A stretch of DNA of 64,000 nucleotides from Atriophallophorus winterbourni (lineage: Eukaryota; Platyhelminthes; Trematoda; Plagiorchiida; Microphallidae). A model generated the notes under the pieces. The model was given only the letters and a program-made list of their open reading frames with translations, was not told the origin of the DNA and did not search any database. The translations under genes were made by a program, and so were the position numbers. Numbering within the stretch: position 1 is the stretch's first letter; the number at the start of each line of letters is the position of its first letter. The stretch covers positions 23,097 through 87,096 of the forward strand of contig JACCGJ010018503.1 of the NCBI GenBank assembly GCA_013407085.1. Direction: 5' to 3'. Shown one piece after another: positions 21,425 through 34,600 of the stretch.

Positions 21425-22225
21425 TCTGTACTCGTCCTAAATGATGGTGATATGCCAAAATCAACCTCCGTCACAACGTTCGATCTTAATGCGCCGAAAC
21501 GCCCGGATACGAAAAACACGAATCAGCAATCATTCGGTTTCAAATAAATTGTAATAGAATGGCTCAAGCAACAGCATACTTGAAAGTATGAGGAGACGGA
21601 CGACGTCTGCATCTACCGAACGACATGCAGTTTGTCAAGTTTGGCTAAACAATGCCAGCTTGTTTGAGGTTCGAAGTGAAACAGTTGGCGTGACATCGAT
21701 TGACAAATAAGATCGTTTTGACACCAGGGACAGTGTATTGGTGCTTGATTTGTCCATATCAGATAGGCGTCTGTTTTGTTTTTGTCAAGTGCACAATAAA
21801 TGTCTTTGACCAGGTAACATTCTTCGGTAAACGCGACTAGCATTCTACAGGTTTACCTCAAGGCTGAATCTAAATTAAATCGCATTTCCTGACTCATAGT
21901 CTATTACTTTGTTTACACAGGCTTTGGAAAAACAAGAAGCAACGTTAACCATTTCCAGTTTTCAATCGATTGGTCGATTGCCCCTTTAAATAGACCTGAG
22001 ATCAATTTTCCCGTTTCTGCCTTTGATTGATGTAATTTAGCACATTTCAACTTTTTCTGAAAAAATGTCTAACCTGAATAAAATTCACGCGTTCACTCAT
22101 GCAACCTTCATATATCTATGCGGGATTGTTTTATTTCAGTAACTAGGATCGATACAATTAAGAAAAAAATACCGAAATCTCTTACCTTTTTCAATCTAGC
22201 ATTCTCGGCATTGATTTAATGCAAT
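21425..22225. other. No recognised feature
   Basis: No convincing ORF or repeat seen. Confidence 0.35.
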
Positions 22226-22312
22226 TATTTCAATTCAATTCAATTCAATTCAATTTAATGGTCTAAAAAGCACATAGCTTTACAAAACCACAGAATAATA
22301 TGCTTCCACTTT
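22226..22312 (-). mobile_element. CR1 3' tail only
   Basis: Five AATTG-type units followed (minus strand) by the trailer with TGGTCTAAAAAGCACATAGC, nearly the same as 1315-1380. Only about 85 bp of the element are present, 270 bp upstream of the host gene's first exon. Confidence 0.7.
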
Positions 22313-22540
22313 TTCTTGTAAATCTATCATTAACAGATTGGTGTATTGATTCAGGGTAAAATCGCTCTGTTATTGCTCGCATATTTTTGTTTGAGTTTCA
22401 AAACAAAATTTCGAGGGTAAGATAGTGACGCACATAATAATGTTGTAACAAAAAGTTCCTTTGTTAGTATTGAAACAGAAATGCCGTTTAACATCTCCAT
22501 CTGTTTCAAAACAAATATGACGACCTTGACGATATATGGA

Positions 22541-22548
22541 TATAAAAG
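22541..22548 (+). promoter_or_regulatory. TATA box of the secreted modular gene (candidate)
   Basis: TATAAAAG lies 35 bp before the ATG at 22583. An initiator-like CTCAGG at 22564-22569 sits at the expected spacing, which would give a very short 5' UTR of about 15 nt. Confidence 0.5.
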
Positions 22549-22582
22549 AATATTTGTGCTGCTCTCAGGAGACAGTAACACT

Positions 22583-22649
22583 ATGAAATCTGCATCACAT
22601 CTTTGTTTGATATTGCTCACTGGACATGTCGCAATAGCTTTATACGACG
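22583..22649 (+). CDS. Exon 1: signal peptide
   Basis: The ATG at 22583 gives MKSASHLCLILLTGHVAIAL: a basic residue, a hydrophobic core and a small-residue cleavage region. The exon ends one base into a codon (GAC G) before the donor GTAGGT. TATA box and start lie 35 bp apart. Confidence 0.8.
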
Positions 22650-25600
22650 GTAGGTTTCGAGTTCAATCATTAGAATGTATTTTGTTAGTTATAATTTTAT
22701 TTGTTGCAAATGGTTTTATGATATTTTTTATCAATCTTGCTTGAGGAACAATCGGAAAACTCAAATTGATATTTTTCGGTCGAAAAATGGCGGCATAAAT
22801 AACACTCGACACATATAGTGACTTGATAATGAGAATAAGGTTGCGTTTTTTCTAGGTAAAATATTTTGCGTCAACTCTCATATGGTTCGTGTAACGATAA
22901 AGTAGTTCAAAGGCTTAGGCAATCAGGCTACACTGACACAGTGCGCACTCCGTATAAAAAATACGTAAATTCAGCAAAAAGATCACTATAAATATGTTTG
23001 AGTTTTACGTCATGTTAAAAACAATCAATTATGTAAGATATTTGCTCCGCAAATTATATATTACATAGGAACTCATCAAAATAACCAATTCATTTCCCTT
23101 CGATTATATATCGCTTTTTTCTTTTAGTTATAAAAATATCGACTAAATAAGGCATAATCTCCTATTCTTGCAAATCAATATCAGAGTGATTCCGAGTGCT
23201 TCAAAGTTGTAATGGTCTAAAAAGCATTTAGCTTAACAATAACCATAGGATTGAATTATGAGGTATATATAATAAAAAAGAAGAACATGGAAACTCATGT
23301 AGTTTAAATCGTATCAAATTTGGGTTTTCTCTCAAGTATTTTTCCAAATTAGATTTAAAAATATCCAGGTTGGCTGAGTGTGTAACAGTGGAGGGGAGGG
23401 TGTTCCATGTGAAACTTACACGTACAGCATACGAACATCTTCGACAGTTCAGTCTTGAAGTGCGAATAAGCACTGTAAGTTCATGTTTCCGACTGGGACG
23501 GGGTGGCGAGCGTGTGAAAAGTTTGGAGAATGGATGGTTAGGGACGTGCATAATGTTGTACATCAGTATGAGGTCACTTCTTAGTCGACGACAGCGAAAG
23601 TCGAAAAGATTGAGACTCCTAAAACGTTCTTCATATGGTTTAGCAGCTAGTCCGGATACAAGCTTTGTGGTAAATAATAATCATATACCGAATATTCGGT
23701 TGAAAACGATTTTTCCTTTTTAGATAAAAATGATGACATTTGAGTGACTTTCAAATCTTAAAGTATGAATATTTGTAAATAAAATATGCCAAAGCAATAG
23801 TGATTCATCAACGTTTGATATGATTCCCCAAAAGTAAATTGAGCACCTCACAAAAATATACAAAACATAACATAGGCTCACTCTTGAGATAAATAAAAAA
23901 TTAATTTAGACTTTTCATTAAACCATTTATATAACCAGTAAACACTTTAAAACGCACCTTCAATTTGATTCTAGTTTCAATTTTTCGAAAATATAATCTG
24001 CGATCTGAATGCAGAGTGGGTGAAAAAGGTCCTCAACCAAAAGATGCTGCTGAAGGAAACCAGTTGAGCCGGTACAAATTTGCATTGGAACTGTCGGAAG
24101 AATATGAGAAATTGTACAACTTACGTTATGATTACAAAGCCTCGAAAACGACACCATTCTGTAGAGCGGTCGCTTATCTGATCTATGAAGGAAATGAAGC
24201 AGTCACTCGGTGTTGCTCGGAACAAACGCCACGAAGTAGGTTGGATGTATGAAGATGAATATAAACAATCTGTAATATATAAATCTTTTTGATGATCATG
24301 ACGGCTAGACGATTAAAAATACGCATTTGTTTGAACGACCAGGATGAATTTTCCCACCATCGAAAATCTTTAAATGACAATTTTCTTCTGAAGATTCAAA
24401 AGTTTTGATTAATTCTCCGCACCAACACATCACTACCGGTTTCTGGTTGTTCGCCTTCATCAGGTGGAGCCTTGAAACAGTGGATAAATGGTAAACATGA
24501 ATGACACTGTTGCATAGGGTTCGTACAACGAATCACGATGTTCAAAAACAGAAACACAGTGATTCTTGGTGAAATAATCAAGGTTCCTATGGACGAACAA
24601 AATAATGTGTTACAAACATTCCCCACTCTTACACCCCACTACGGATGCCTGGCTGTTTCCCGTCATCAGGTGGAGACAGTAATACTAGGTCCAGTGATCC
24701 CTGAAACATTGGATCACTGGTAAACAAATTTATATCTGAATGTAACTGAGAGAAATGGTTCTTATAACAAACCACGTTGTTAAAACACTGAATCACATAC
24801 TGAATTCTGGTCAAGCACTCAATTCGCTTATGGAAGACCAAAGTATTGTGTTGCTCAGATTCCACGCACTTACACACACTGTTTACCGTTATTGCGCATA
24901 ATCCCAATTCAATAAAAAAATTAAATGTCTTTTTATGGTTATCGTAACATATCTGAATGATGAACAGATTTGATAGAAAAACTGACGTTAGTGTACAAAA
25001 TATTCGATAGTTATATAATATATCGAAATGCTTGCTATAATTGAACACTAGAGATTTGACCAAAAGTCAAAATATTCTTGAAATGGGATAGGTTGCCTTG
25101 GATGAAATGTTGATTAATGCTCAAAATGGACATCTCATCACAGTTCATGATACGCACTCGCTTTTTCGTATCCGCCAGTTTCACTTGAGGCATTGGACGT
25201 TACGCTGGACAATCTCATCACCCCGGGATGTCAAATGCTGACGTGGACTAAATCAGTCAACATGCCGGACACGTGCTCGCCTACGTTCACAGTGGAACAA
25301 TATTTGGATGACGAATTGCTTCAAACTCGCTATTATCGACTCGAAGAACCAATGGTTTTCGTGCATTTGAAAAGCGATAATATTTACAAATATTCAGTTC
25401 AACTACATTTGGGATCATTCAATTCTGAAATTATCTACTTAGAGAAGCAAACCCCCAGTGGTATGTTTGCAACTATCTTATTTGGGAGACCGATGCAATG
25501 TTCATAGAACATTTATTTTTGACGATATTCTATTCCTCGAAATTATCTCAAGTTTTAGTTGATTGTCCAAAAGACTCCAATTTAATGTTATCCATTTAAA

Positions 25601-28600
25601 AACAGTTTTTTCTCCGACATATTTATCGACACCTGTCTGTATTTGAAGAATCTTTCCGTATGATCCGATTAAACTTAACTTTGCTCGGGTTAGAATGGAA
25701 GTGATTTTTACATGAATCCAAAATAATAGTTAATCTGATGGCATGCTATACCGTCCCGTAAAATGAAGATTTTCTTTGAAAAAAAATAATTTTCGATAAT
25801 GAATCAAATGCCTTTTTTTCTTTTTCTTCTTCATGTAGTTTGTATTAACCATTTACAGTAAACTTCAATTAATTCAGGGAAACTCATCTAAGTGAAAGAA
25901 TCCGTTTTTTGTTATTCCGCCGCACAATTGCAGAAATAAAATTTATTTTATTACGGATTTATAGGCAAACAATTTGAAATAAACCCAATTAATCACTTAT
26001 AGCCAACTTTTTTAAATGGTTCAAAATGTTTTCAATGAAAAATTTGGGAATGTGGAGGCCCACATTCAATTCTCATGTAACCTTTTGCTACTACCTTAAA
26101 TTCATCTAAACACCTATAATTTTTCGTGGTTTCAAGTATACCCGACCTCACAATGATGAATGTTATTCATGGATTTCCTTTTGATTAAGCGCGGTTAAAC
26201 TCGTGTCGTACGTTCCACGCCGTTAGCGGCTTTTTATCCGAAACGTTTCTACTTTAGAAATGGTATCCCGATCGAAAACCAATTTTTGAACAATAATTTG
26301 AAGCATTCTTGATCACTCATACACCCTACGGCAATGTCATAACACTTTGGATTCTGGTTCCAGTGCCTAGAACACGGATACTCATTTGTATCGCTCGATT
26401 ATTACTACGCGATATCAGGCATAATGCAGTACATAATAATCATAATCAACGGTTGCAAATAAAAATTCAATGGAAGAACGTCAGAAGGTGTGCTATAAGC
26501 GAAAAGCTAAATCGCGACGAAACTATTAACCATAGTTGAACATTTTGCCAATTCCCTGTTACACTGACGTATTATGCAACAGCTATGCACATGAGAAATA
26601 TTTATTGACATTATTAGCAAACATGCTTGCGATGTAGTGTAAATTATAATAATTAAGATAAATTTCCGTAACTTTTGGATTGATTACATATACAATTGGT
26701 ATGTATCCAATTTTATCTCGTTATTCCATTCTAAACAGAGAACGATTGGAAGGTTGAACAGAAGCCGGCCGATGTCACCGTTAAACGTTGTGTATATATT
26801 GGTATGTAAATCGTTTTATCGTAATCATATTCCAGTAGTTGTTCTGGTTAATCGAAAATGCTTGTTTAAATCACCAGTTTAAGTGATAGTTTTTTTCTCT
26901 AAATGTTTCTTAGTACAAGCAAAAAATATGATGGCTAAAATGAATTTTTGACTCAAATTGACTCCAAATTACTGACTTTACCCTAATCGAATATTTTTTT
27001 TAATTTCGCAACCAATATAAATGGCATAATAATGATTATGTGAATGATACACATTTATAACAGTGTTAGTGAAAATGCAGCTGTATTCTGAAAGAATGCA
27101 TCGTGTAATTTGTCCCAGTGATATGCCTTCAAATCTTTTCGGGAATAAGACATAACATATACAATATCAAAGGCAATGTAATCCTAAATATGTAATATTT
27201 TGAACATACAAATAATTTAATGATCTTTCAAGTGTTTTCGATGCATTCACCTAGAATTGATTCGAATGTAGTGAAATAAAATTGCAATAACTATTTAGAT
27301 GCTGTAATTTTAGATGATATTATTCAGTTGCCATTTAATTTTCTGCTCTAAAACTATATTATATCCAAGTGCCTCCAGTTGATAAATTTCGGGAGTTTGA
27401 TTTTATTTTTCAGATGACCAAAATAGAGAATATTTTCTGAATACAGGAATAAAACATGACCTGCGTGATTACTTTGACACGATAACGTGCGGCTATTCTG
27501 GTATGTAATTTTACGAATTAGATTTTGATGTACAGTTGAAAAAAGTGAAACAATAATATTCAGCGAGGACTTAAACTTATAGCCAAATCTCTTTTCTTGT
27601 TGCAGCTGTGTAACCCCTTGTGTTCGTGAATTCGATTTACGTTTTTTTATGAAATTTTTTGTGTTGTTCTGCTTAATTATGGTATAAATAAAACACATGA
27701 TTCATTTTTATGTTAAAAATTATCAGTGCATTATTTTACATAAATGAATGTATATAAACAAGAAGAACTGTATGATAAACAAATCGGCAATATATGAAAT
27801 GTAATAAATGAGTGGTAGTATCTATAAACACATTATGAATTAGGAGTAACAAACACGGGACTTGACTGGCTGTGAAAAGGGCCCTGCGAGGATCAGATGC
27901 CAGACGCCGCCTGACAAGTGCACTCCGATGGTGACTGAAGGTACCGACGGGAGCTAATGAGTAATCGACTGCTTGTTCAATTTCTATGGGCTAAAATGTG
28001 AGGTGGTAACTACAGTTACCATCAGTAGACAAAGGGTTAACACGTGCAAATTGGGGCAATGTTCATTTTCAACGAAATTTTTGAAATTGAAATAAAACGT
28101 GCTTTTTGCAAAAAGAAATTTTTCAGCTTCACTTTGACTGAACGATTTACAGAGGTAGTAATGAATGATAAATAACGGAATTATGGAATAATGTTCAATT
28201 AGTTGTAATACATGATGCGGTTTATGTAATATTAAAATTAAAGTACATTCTGCCTACTTTTAAAATAATAGTAGTTAGTTAACATACTCATGCCAAGATT
28301 ATTAGGTGAATTACCTGAAGCATGACGGTGTTTATTTATTGGAATTCATTCTGAGGACATTTCCAAGATAAACCGATGTAATGCTGTCAAATTAGAGGAT
28401 AAGACCTAAGTTGAAAATGAGAATTTAGCTTTCAGGCCAGGACTAAGCCAAGTCTTACATTCGATGCAATGTACCAACGGAGACTATTTGAAATATTTTG
28501 GAATATATTCCAGTGTTAGCTGGATGATTGATTTTGGTTTGAAAGTCATAATATATTAATAAGTATTATATGAATTTCCTAAAGCAGGGCAAAATCACAT

Positions 28601-31600
28601 GACCATTTTCTTGCTTCATGTTGCTAAACAGGTATTGGTATAATAGGCCTGACATTCGAATGAAATTCTCTAAAGGACTTTTGCAAGACACTTGTTCATG
28701 AGGTAGTTCGAACCGTGGGCATGGTATAAAATAAAAAAAGAAATGGCATATTAAAATTAAATGATAGCTTTTGAGAATGCAGAATAATGTTAATTATTAT
28801 ATTAGCATATGCAACAAAAAATTCTAGTAATGATGGAATTTTATTGTGCAGTGTGTACGGCAAATTTCGTGGGAGCCAATAATTTGGAAAAACGATTAAC
28901 GCAAGCTAACACATCTGTGTGGTTTGCCATATCTCGACTGGTCGTTAATTTACTATTGACTGAATTTTGTCTTCCAAATTACCAGCACATAACTAGCTTT
29001 TGTAAACTATCGATGGTTGTGCATAATTCATAAAATTTCGAGGCGCATGAATAAAAGCGTTGTCATTGCAAAAGTTATCTGGCAGTAACCCGATACTTAT
29101 ATACACATTTCACAGCGCACCATATATTGATTCCTAACTCTTTCAGTTGTTGAATCTTTAATTCGGTCTTGCTGCTGCTGAAACATTTCCAGATAGTTCT
29201 ACTTTGCGAACCGTCTGTTGTTGTTTGTACATTCATCATATTAACGATAGCATTCACATTGAAACCGTAAATACTCGAAAAGTTTATTTATTTTTTCCAG
29301 ATTTGCAACAAATTTCAGTAAAAAATATCCACCATGCAAATGCTCAGCTTCTAGACTTTACTGAACCTCCAACGAAAGTTGGCGGAGAACCTCTTTTCTA
29401 TGAATTGACTGTATCTCCGGGAGATGAATCATTCCGCTTCTATAACAAGGGACCCTACGTTTGCTTCAATCGAATTGAAAACACAGCCTACGAGTATACA
29501 CTCAAATCAATCAGACCGGATAATGGAGCAATCGTGGGCCGATTTTATGCAAAACTGACATATTTACACGGTAAAATGATTTTTGAATACATAAATGTTT
29601 GTTTATAAATGGGAGCAAATCTAGTTTTCACTTTGGTGTCAACTTTTACTGAAATTCTGATCTTGTATCTTTCATTGCTAATAACGTATTATGTTAAATC
29701 CTTTTCGTTGTAGCTATCCTAAATTTATTAAATGTTTAATTAAATGACAACTTCTCACTCTATAAATATGTCGCACATTTTGTTTGTTATGAAAAATCGA
29801 TAAGTATTTGCATGTCTTGAAACCGTGGAAAAAATCGTAAAAAAGTTTTGAGCTTGTCTGCCGCCTTTGGATAAGGTTGGATCCTGTTCAATTACATGTG
29901 GCCATAAAAATGCAGATGTATTACACCCACATTCTCGAGTGAATATCCTCATATGGATGCATGTTCATCACACAATACACGATGCATACATCCGCAGGAT
30001 ATATAAAGTTACTGGATGATTGGAAAAAGCATGTATGCTATTGCACTAACTTGTACTGAGGTATATTCACGTGCAAAATCTCAAGTGTTGAAAACAACTG
30101 CATATCAAGGGAGAAAACATCGAATCTATGTGCAATGACTACGCAGATTTCGAAGTGACTTGAGGTGTTATAAACCTATTGTTGAAATACAATGCGAACG
30201 TTAAATTAATAATTTTTATTAAAATTAATAGCAGAAAATTTTCAGTTCAGCCTCCTAATGATATTAAATATTTTGTTGCAATTAAAAGGAGAAGGAACTC
30301 TTCATGCTACTTAAATTCCATTCATTCACATTGCAATACCTATATTTTCATCGTTAAAAGCAATGCCAATGTCGCTTATATAAGGTTTCTAAAAGATAAT
30401 CATACTACGTGTTAGTCGTTTGACCATATCTTACGGACAGCAATTCTAGAAAATCTGAACTCAAATTTGTAAAGTAATGTGTTGCTCACATCCCCATCCC
30501 TTACACACCACTACCGGTTTCTGGCTGTTTGCCGTCGTCAGGTGGAGACAGTAAGATCAGGTTCAGTAAGCCTTGAAACAGTGGTAAAGTGGTAAACAAA
30601 GTTGTGCTTGTATGCTACTGTTATATAGGGTTCGTACAATGAACCACGATGTTCAGACATAGAATCACAAAGTGATTCTTGGTCAAAGCACTCAACGCGC
30701 TTATGGATGACCAAAGTAATGTGTTGCTCACATGCTCATCCCTTACACACCACTACCGGTTTCTGGCTGTTTGCCGTCGTCAGGTGGAGACAGTAAGATC
30801 AGGTTCAGTGAGCCTTGAAACAGTGGTAAAGTGGTAAACAAATGTATGCTTGTATGTCACTGTTATATAGGGTTCGTACAACCAACCACGATGTGTAGAC
30901 ACATTACTTTTGTCATCCATAAGCGCATTGAGTGCTTTTACCAAGAATCACTTTGTGATTCTGTGTCTGAACATCGTGGTTCGTTGTACGAACCCTATAT
31001 AACAGTGGCATACAAGCCTAACTTTGTTTATCACATTTGTAACGTTCACAAAGAATAATTTTATGTCATTCCTACATTTCAAATCATTTGGTTTTGTCCC
31101 TTATGAAAGGTCTAAGTAGGAACAATTCATTCGGTATAGGCTACTGAGTAGACTACAGATTTCATAGCCGAATTAGCATGCCGGTTCTCGTTGTCCCGCA
31201 TTTGTACAATCGGATGAGAGTTGTATCAAAGTTTCCGAAACACTAGAATTAATTAAATATCGAGGATTGCAAAGAAATCGCAACATTTGAGAACAGGTCA
31301 AACAATGTATATCAAAGATCGGTTCATTCGAAATTTATTTTTCCTCTAGATAGAAGCATGCTGACCAATACATGAAGTGAAATTGAATCTTCAAAATTCA
31401 AAGCACGGAAATTTAATTTGAATAACAAGAATGCCGTGGAACTTTGGAAGTTTAAGTGTAAAATCATATGATACTCGTGCAGAAAATATTTAAAAACACT
31501 GTTACTCGACGAGTATTTCTAATTATTCTGAAAGCCTACTATGCTAGTTGTTCGTGATATAAACCGGGACAACACCGTAATGGAAAATGTTCGTGACCGA

Positions 31601-34600
31601 TCTGGGAACCTTAATCATGAAAAAAAGTTCGTAATGAAACGGTGAGAGTAGTTTATTGGTAACGTTTCGCTTCTGACCAGCTTAGGATTGGCCAGGTGAA
31701 TGAAATTTAAGCTTGATCTCTGTTCGTACTGACACCCTTGGTCTGACGAAGCTTCTGAGTCAGAAGCGAAACGTTACCAATAAAATACTCTCACCGTTTC
31801 ATTACAAACTTTTTTTTCGGGACAGCACTTAATGTATAAGCTTCAGATCAAAACATCTTGAAAACCACACAATTTTCATTTTTTCGTAGTACGTGCTGTA
31901 ATTAGTGGAATACGTTCCGTACAAATTTGTGGATTGAAATCCTATTTGTCTAGCTATTTTTGTACATATTTTGCGAAATATGGGTTTTCGAATAAATTAA
32001 GTTAGCGTGCAGCATAATTATTACATTGTGATGCCATGTTTTATCATTCTTCAATACAAACACCGCCATTATTACTATTTTATTATTGTAGATATAATTT
32101 ATTCCGAGGCTACTGAACAAATGTTTCCGAGGGGTTCTCAGCTTAAATTAAACTTTAAAAAATTTCTTATCTTACTGAATGAAACGCAAAGAAATTGCTA
32201 CAGAAAACAATCAAACCAGCAAGACGTTATATTCATTACAAAAAGACCATGACTGTTTTTTTAATCTTATTCTCCATATTGTTCTCCAAAAAATTATGTT
32301 CCTCAATTTCTTATCACAATCAGATCCGTTATCCCGAGTCGAAATCCCGAGACTCTCAATTACAAACCAACCCGGTTATCAAACGCTTACATGGTCGCCA
32401 CCTTGCTCCGAGATTGACAATTGTGCAGCAATACACACGGTAGAGCAAAAGACAGGAAACCATCCAACTGTCACGCTGAGTGTCCAAAATCAAAATGTGG
32501 TATCCTTGCCAGTCTCTCGAACAGATTCCGTTTACAGCTACGTTGTGACAGTGCGATATGGTCTCCATGCCAAATCTTCTTTGAAAGCGGGAGTGGAGCT
32601 CAGGAGCCTCTCTGGTGTGTTAAGCAGGTTGAATCGGTTCGATTTGACTCAGCTTATCCTATATATAAATGAATTAAATTGTTCCCTTACACATCTGTAG
32701 AACACATGCAAGCGCTAGATTGATTTGATGTCCGGTGTATTTTTAATGTATCACTTAGATTGAAATGTGGTGATGTGTATTAGATGATTCAGCACCAATA
32801 TAAATGAAGGATTTCGCTTCGTGATGTTGTGTTGAGTGAAAGAAGTCACCGGTTTAATCCATGACGCTGATTATCTTATCATGATTTTGAGGTTTAAGAG
32901 AGTTTAAACGTGTGCATCTTATTGTGTGAAACGTTATGTTAATGCCACATATTTGGAAGTATTTCAAACACCAGTGAATGTTACTCTGTATGAGTGGTTA
33001 ACTTAGTGTTTCCGTCAAACTGTGAAGTATACTATTGACAATGCGGGATAGTATTTTTACAGTGATAGCCCATAATTCAACATCACAAGTAACTCGAAAA
33101 TGATCCAGCATATATACGTTTATCTATTAAAAGTAATAAAAGGTTACCGTTGGTCAACTATTTTTGAGAAGCAAAATGCAAAGTCGTCGATAGAGAAATT
33201 TCGTAGGTTGGTGTCTCAAAGCATAGAAGCTTCACATTAGAGCGTTCACCACCGTAACTCAGCACAAAACTAGCGAACAATATATGAAGATATATTGTAG
33301 GCTTTCATTAGCTTAGCAATCGGTCATGCGTCAATTCAGTTAAATATTTAAAGACAATGATACATACGCTTCTAAACTTAACCATGGTGTTCAATTACTA
33401 TCTAATTGTATATTTAATTATGGATTGGTCCTTAGGAGTATGTTTTAAGAATCATACTGAAACACATCCTCTTGTACACTGCGAAAAATCCGCCTGTGAA
33501 ATTGTTTGAAATTTCCGCCAACCAACTATTTACACAAATGCCAAATATTACCTTGGTAAACAGGACGTTCAATGTTCATGGTTATAAAAAGTGCCGTAAA
33601 CTTTTATTTTCTTTGTAGCCATTACCGCACCGATTCAATCGTCAGCTTGCCAAGAAACACCCGATAATGGTGAGTGATGTTAGATTTAATCCAAGTGGGA
33701 ATCGAATCTCAAAATTCGTTTTTATTGATAGTATTAGGTTATTTCACTGTGTATGCATACTTACATAAATTCAAGGAGATTTTAGAAATATCTCTCAAGT
33801 AAGCTGAAAATATTTGCATGTATTTCAATCATACACCAAAGACACTAATCAGGTAAGATTATTTTTATCCATGTGATCTGCATGACAGTGATTTTAACCG
33901 AAATGGACGCTTTTATACATATTTTTGCTTTAGGGAGTGACCCTTGGTAGTTTTATGACCACTTCGCATCATTCAATGCGATTAACATTATTATGAATCG
34001 TGTGTACTTGGCTTTTGACGCACAAAGTATCTTCGACTAATTCGATGAATATATGGATAATGGACACGTAAGAGGTCAATAAATGCTGCCTCATGATAGA
34101 ATGCTTTGACTCACGAATGCAATAATCTCTTTTGCTTTTGGTCTTGGTTTGAACAAATGACTTTTTACAGGCAGGTTACCAAACGGTGACCTACTTATTA
34201 CAAACCTACTTGAACAAGAAACACAAATTCTGCAATTCTCCGAAGAACCAATGCAAATTGGACACTGCAAATTGCGTGTCAAAGTGTTGCGTATTGTCAA
34301 TGGCCACGAGAATGGAGAATTTTTGTTTGATTCAAACAAACCGCAAGGCAGTTACGGATTAACTTTGGATGCGACATACACATATCGGTGGCAGATTGTC
34401 GATGCAGCTGGCCGCCATTTTTCTCAAACCAAGGAAAAGTCTTTAAAATTTGCGTGGAGTGAGTTTTGATTATTGGAGACTAATTCTCGAGATAATGGTG
34501 TGTTTTGATTGTTGAGCATAAAGGTTGTTTAATAATTAGTCAAAGAATAATCGGTATGCAGACATTTGAACATCTCTAATTATTTCAACTCATTTGCAGA

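Larger units (their letters stand above)
24236..25178 (+). other. Intron 2 (943 nt), contains hammerhead-satellite copies
   Basis: Begins GTAGGT and ends GTATCCGCCAG. It holds two degenerate subfamily A satellite units (24396-24890). Confidence 0.7.
30470..31026 (+). repeat. Hammerhead-satellite array, subfamily A: two direct units, then an inverted half unit
   Basis: Units repeat every 242 bp (CTACCGG at 30511 and 30753). The third unit starts at about 30838 but breaks near 30895, and an inverted copy of the same part follows (30897-31026: CATCCATAAGCGCATTGAGT, then AACATCGTGGTTCGTTGTAC). Each unit also has a short palindrome, AATCACAAAGTGATT. The two direct units are nearly identical, so the array is young. 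Confidence 0.88.
29571..32323 (+). other. Intron 6 (2753 nt), repeat-rich
   Basis: GTAAAA to ATCACAATCAG. It holds the hammerhead-satellite array at 30470-31026 and the inverted Penelope terminal repeats at 31628-31808. Confidence 0.7.

Noticed and set aside
28852..29001. Possible extra phase-1 exon of 150 nt in intron 5 (acceptor TTTATTGTGCAG, donor TTTT/GTAAAC)
   Set aside because: The peptide has no module signature and the splice sites are weaker than those of the ten chosen exons; kept out of the gene model without transcript evidence.
30600..30700. GGTTCGTACAA-like text in satellite units resembling a tRNA T-loop or SINE head
   Set aside because: No tRNA cloverleaf and no A box at the right distance could be drawn; no SINE origin claimed.
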